DNA of 64,000 bases from Sphingopyxis sp. PAMC25046 (GTDB lineage Bacteria > Pseudomonadota > Alphaproteobacteria > Sphingomonadales > Sphingomonadaceae): the NCBI RefSeq assembly GCF_004795895.1, contig NZ_CP039250.1, positions 3,596,001-3,660,000 on the forward strand, given 5' to 3'. Both the position numbers and the translations under genes were made by a program. Below are positions 63,302-64,000 of the stretch, one piece after another. The first letter of the stretch is position 1; every line of letters starts with the position of its first letter. The notes beneath the pieces are model-generated. The model worked only from the letters and a program-made list of their open reading frames with translations, was not told where the DNA came from and ran no database searches.

Positions 63302-64000
63302 TCAGGCTTCGCTCAACGCCGCGAGCTGCCCGTCGCTCAAGTCGAGATCGAGGCTGCCTATCAGTTCGTCGAGCTGCGCCACCGTCGTCGCGCTGGCGAT
63401 CGGTGCGGTGACACCCGGCTGCGCGGCGACCCAGGCGAGCGCGATCTGCGACAGCGTCGCGCCGGTCTCGGCGGCAATGCCGTCCATCACCGCGAGCACC
63501 GCCGGGCCTCTTCCTTCGAGATAGGGTTTGACGCGCGCGCCGCGCGGGCTTTTCCCGAGGTCGTCTGGCTCACGATATTTGCCCGACAGATAGCCCGAGG
63601 CGAGACTGAAATAGGTGACGACGCCCAGCCCCTCGTCGATGCAAAGCTGCTGCAAGGGACCCTCATATTGCGTTCGGTCGATTAGGTTGAGTTCGGGCTG
63701 CATCGCGGTGAAACGCGGCAGACCCTTGTCATCCGCAACGCGCAGTGCCTCCGCCAACCGCTCGGCCGAATAGTTGGACGCGCCGATCGCGCGCACGATG
63801 CCCGCATCGACCAGTTCGGCAAAGGCACCAAGCACCTCGTCGAGCGGCACGTCGGGGTCGTCCTTGTGCGCGAAATAAAGGTCGATGACGTCGGTGCCGA
63901 GCCGGTCGAGCGATCCCTGCACCGCCTCGCGGATCCGTTCGGGCTTGAGGCCGCCGGGCATCATCCCGACCTTGCTCGCGATCAACACCCTGTCGCGCGC
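63302..64000 (-). CDS. Aldo/keto reductase (partial, runs off right edge)
   Basis: The visible 233 residues cover the central and C-terminal TIM-barrel part: LIASKVGMM, SLDRLGTDVIDLYFAHKDDP, IVRAIGASNYSAERL, QPELNLIDRTQYEGPL, VVTYFSLASGYLSGKYRE and VTAPIASATTVAQLDEL (NADPH-binding region). Similar to the YajO/Tas-like AKR group. The N-terminus with the catalytic Tyr lies outside the window. Substrate unknown. Confidence 0.9.
   Translation of the reverse strand, partial: ARDRVLIASKVGMMPGGLKPERIREAVQGSLDRLGTDVIDLYFAHKDDPDVPLDEVLGAFAELVDAGIVRAIGASNYSAERLAEALRVADDKGLPRFTAMQPELNLIDRTQYEGPLQQLCIDEGLGVVTYFSLASGYLSGKYREPDDLGKSPRGARVKPYLEGRGPAVLAVMDGIAAETGATLSQIALAWVAAQPGVTAPIASATTVAQLDELIGSLDLDLSDGQLAALSEA

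Overview
The window is high-GC, densely packed alphaproteobacterial chromosome and reads as a sphingomonad (Sphingopyxis/Sphingomonas type). The evidence is a soluble-type serine palmitoyltransferase with its own acyl carrier protein, a PhyR/NepR general stress response pair, a perfect CIRCE element on groESL, a bacterial COQ4 protein, a split-type MetH, and intergenic REP-like palindromes of the sort common in sphingomonads. No rRNA, tRNA, CRISPR array, prophage or insertion sequence was seen.

Layout. 1-3.0 kb: a methionine operon (ArsR-methyltransferase fusion regulator, metF, metH) joined by ATGA overlaps behind a perfect operator palindrome. 3.2-9.6 kb: three small lipoproteins, a DJ-1/PfpI protein, glutaminyl cyclase, groESL and a MATE transporter. 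9.7-21.4 kb: an envelope-lipid region with a PycTM-like membrane protein, ACP and serine palmitoyltransferase, a hybrid sensor kinase, a TAM41-like nucleotidyltransferase, a lipid kinase, a DUF2141 exported protein, lptF-lptG, a fatty acid desaturase and a GNAT-like acyltransferase (candidate ceramide synthase). 21.5-32.5 kb: a DUF1800/DUF1501 pair, xthA, erpA, an M23 peptidase, a DUF455 ferritin-like protein, a peroxiredoxin, glnE, phyR with divergent nepR, and tgt.

33-43.9 kb is the most striking region. A complete chaperone-usher fimbrial cluster (four disulfide-type subunits, usher, chaperone) is bracketed by two paralogous PilZ-HTH fusion proteins with intact c-di-GMP-binding motifs. A PAS-GGDEF-EAL-PilZ protein lies next to it. 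It looks like a self-contained c-di-GMP-responsive fimbrial module with candidate operators in a 525-bp regulatory region. 43.9-64 kb: a TipAS-type MerR regulator, queA, a cyclophilin, coaD, ispA, xseB, purL behind a nested palindromic element, redox genes, coq4, DUF418, an orphan Hpt protein, der-bamB-yfgM-like genes, panB, a small-membrane-protein/XRE operon, and an aldo/keto reductase cut by the right edge.

How the genes may work together. The lipid kinase plus TAM41-like enzyme next to serine palmitoyltransferase suggests phosphorylation and CDP-activation of a lipid, possibly ceramide. LptFG nearby could export the envelope lipid. The fimbrial region links c-di-GMP turnover to adhesin expression. 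Both proposals are inferences from motifs and gene context.
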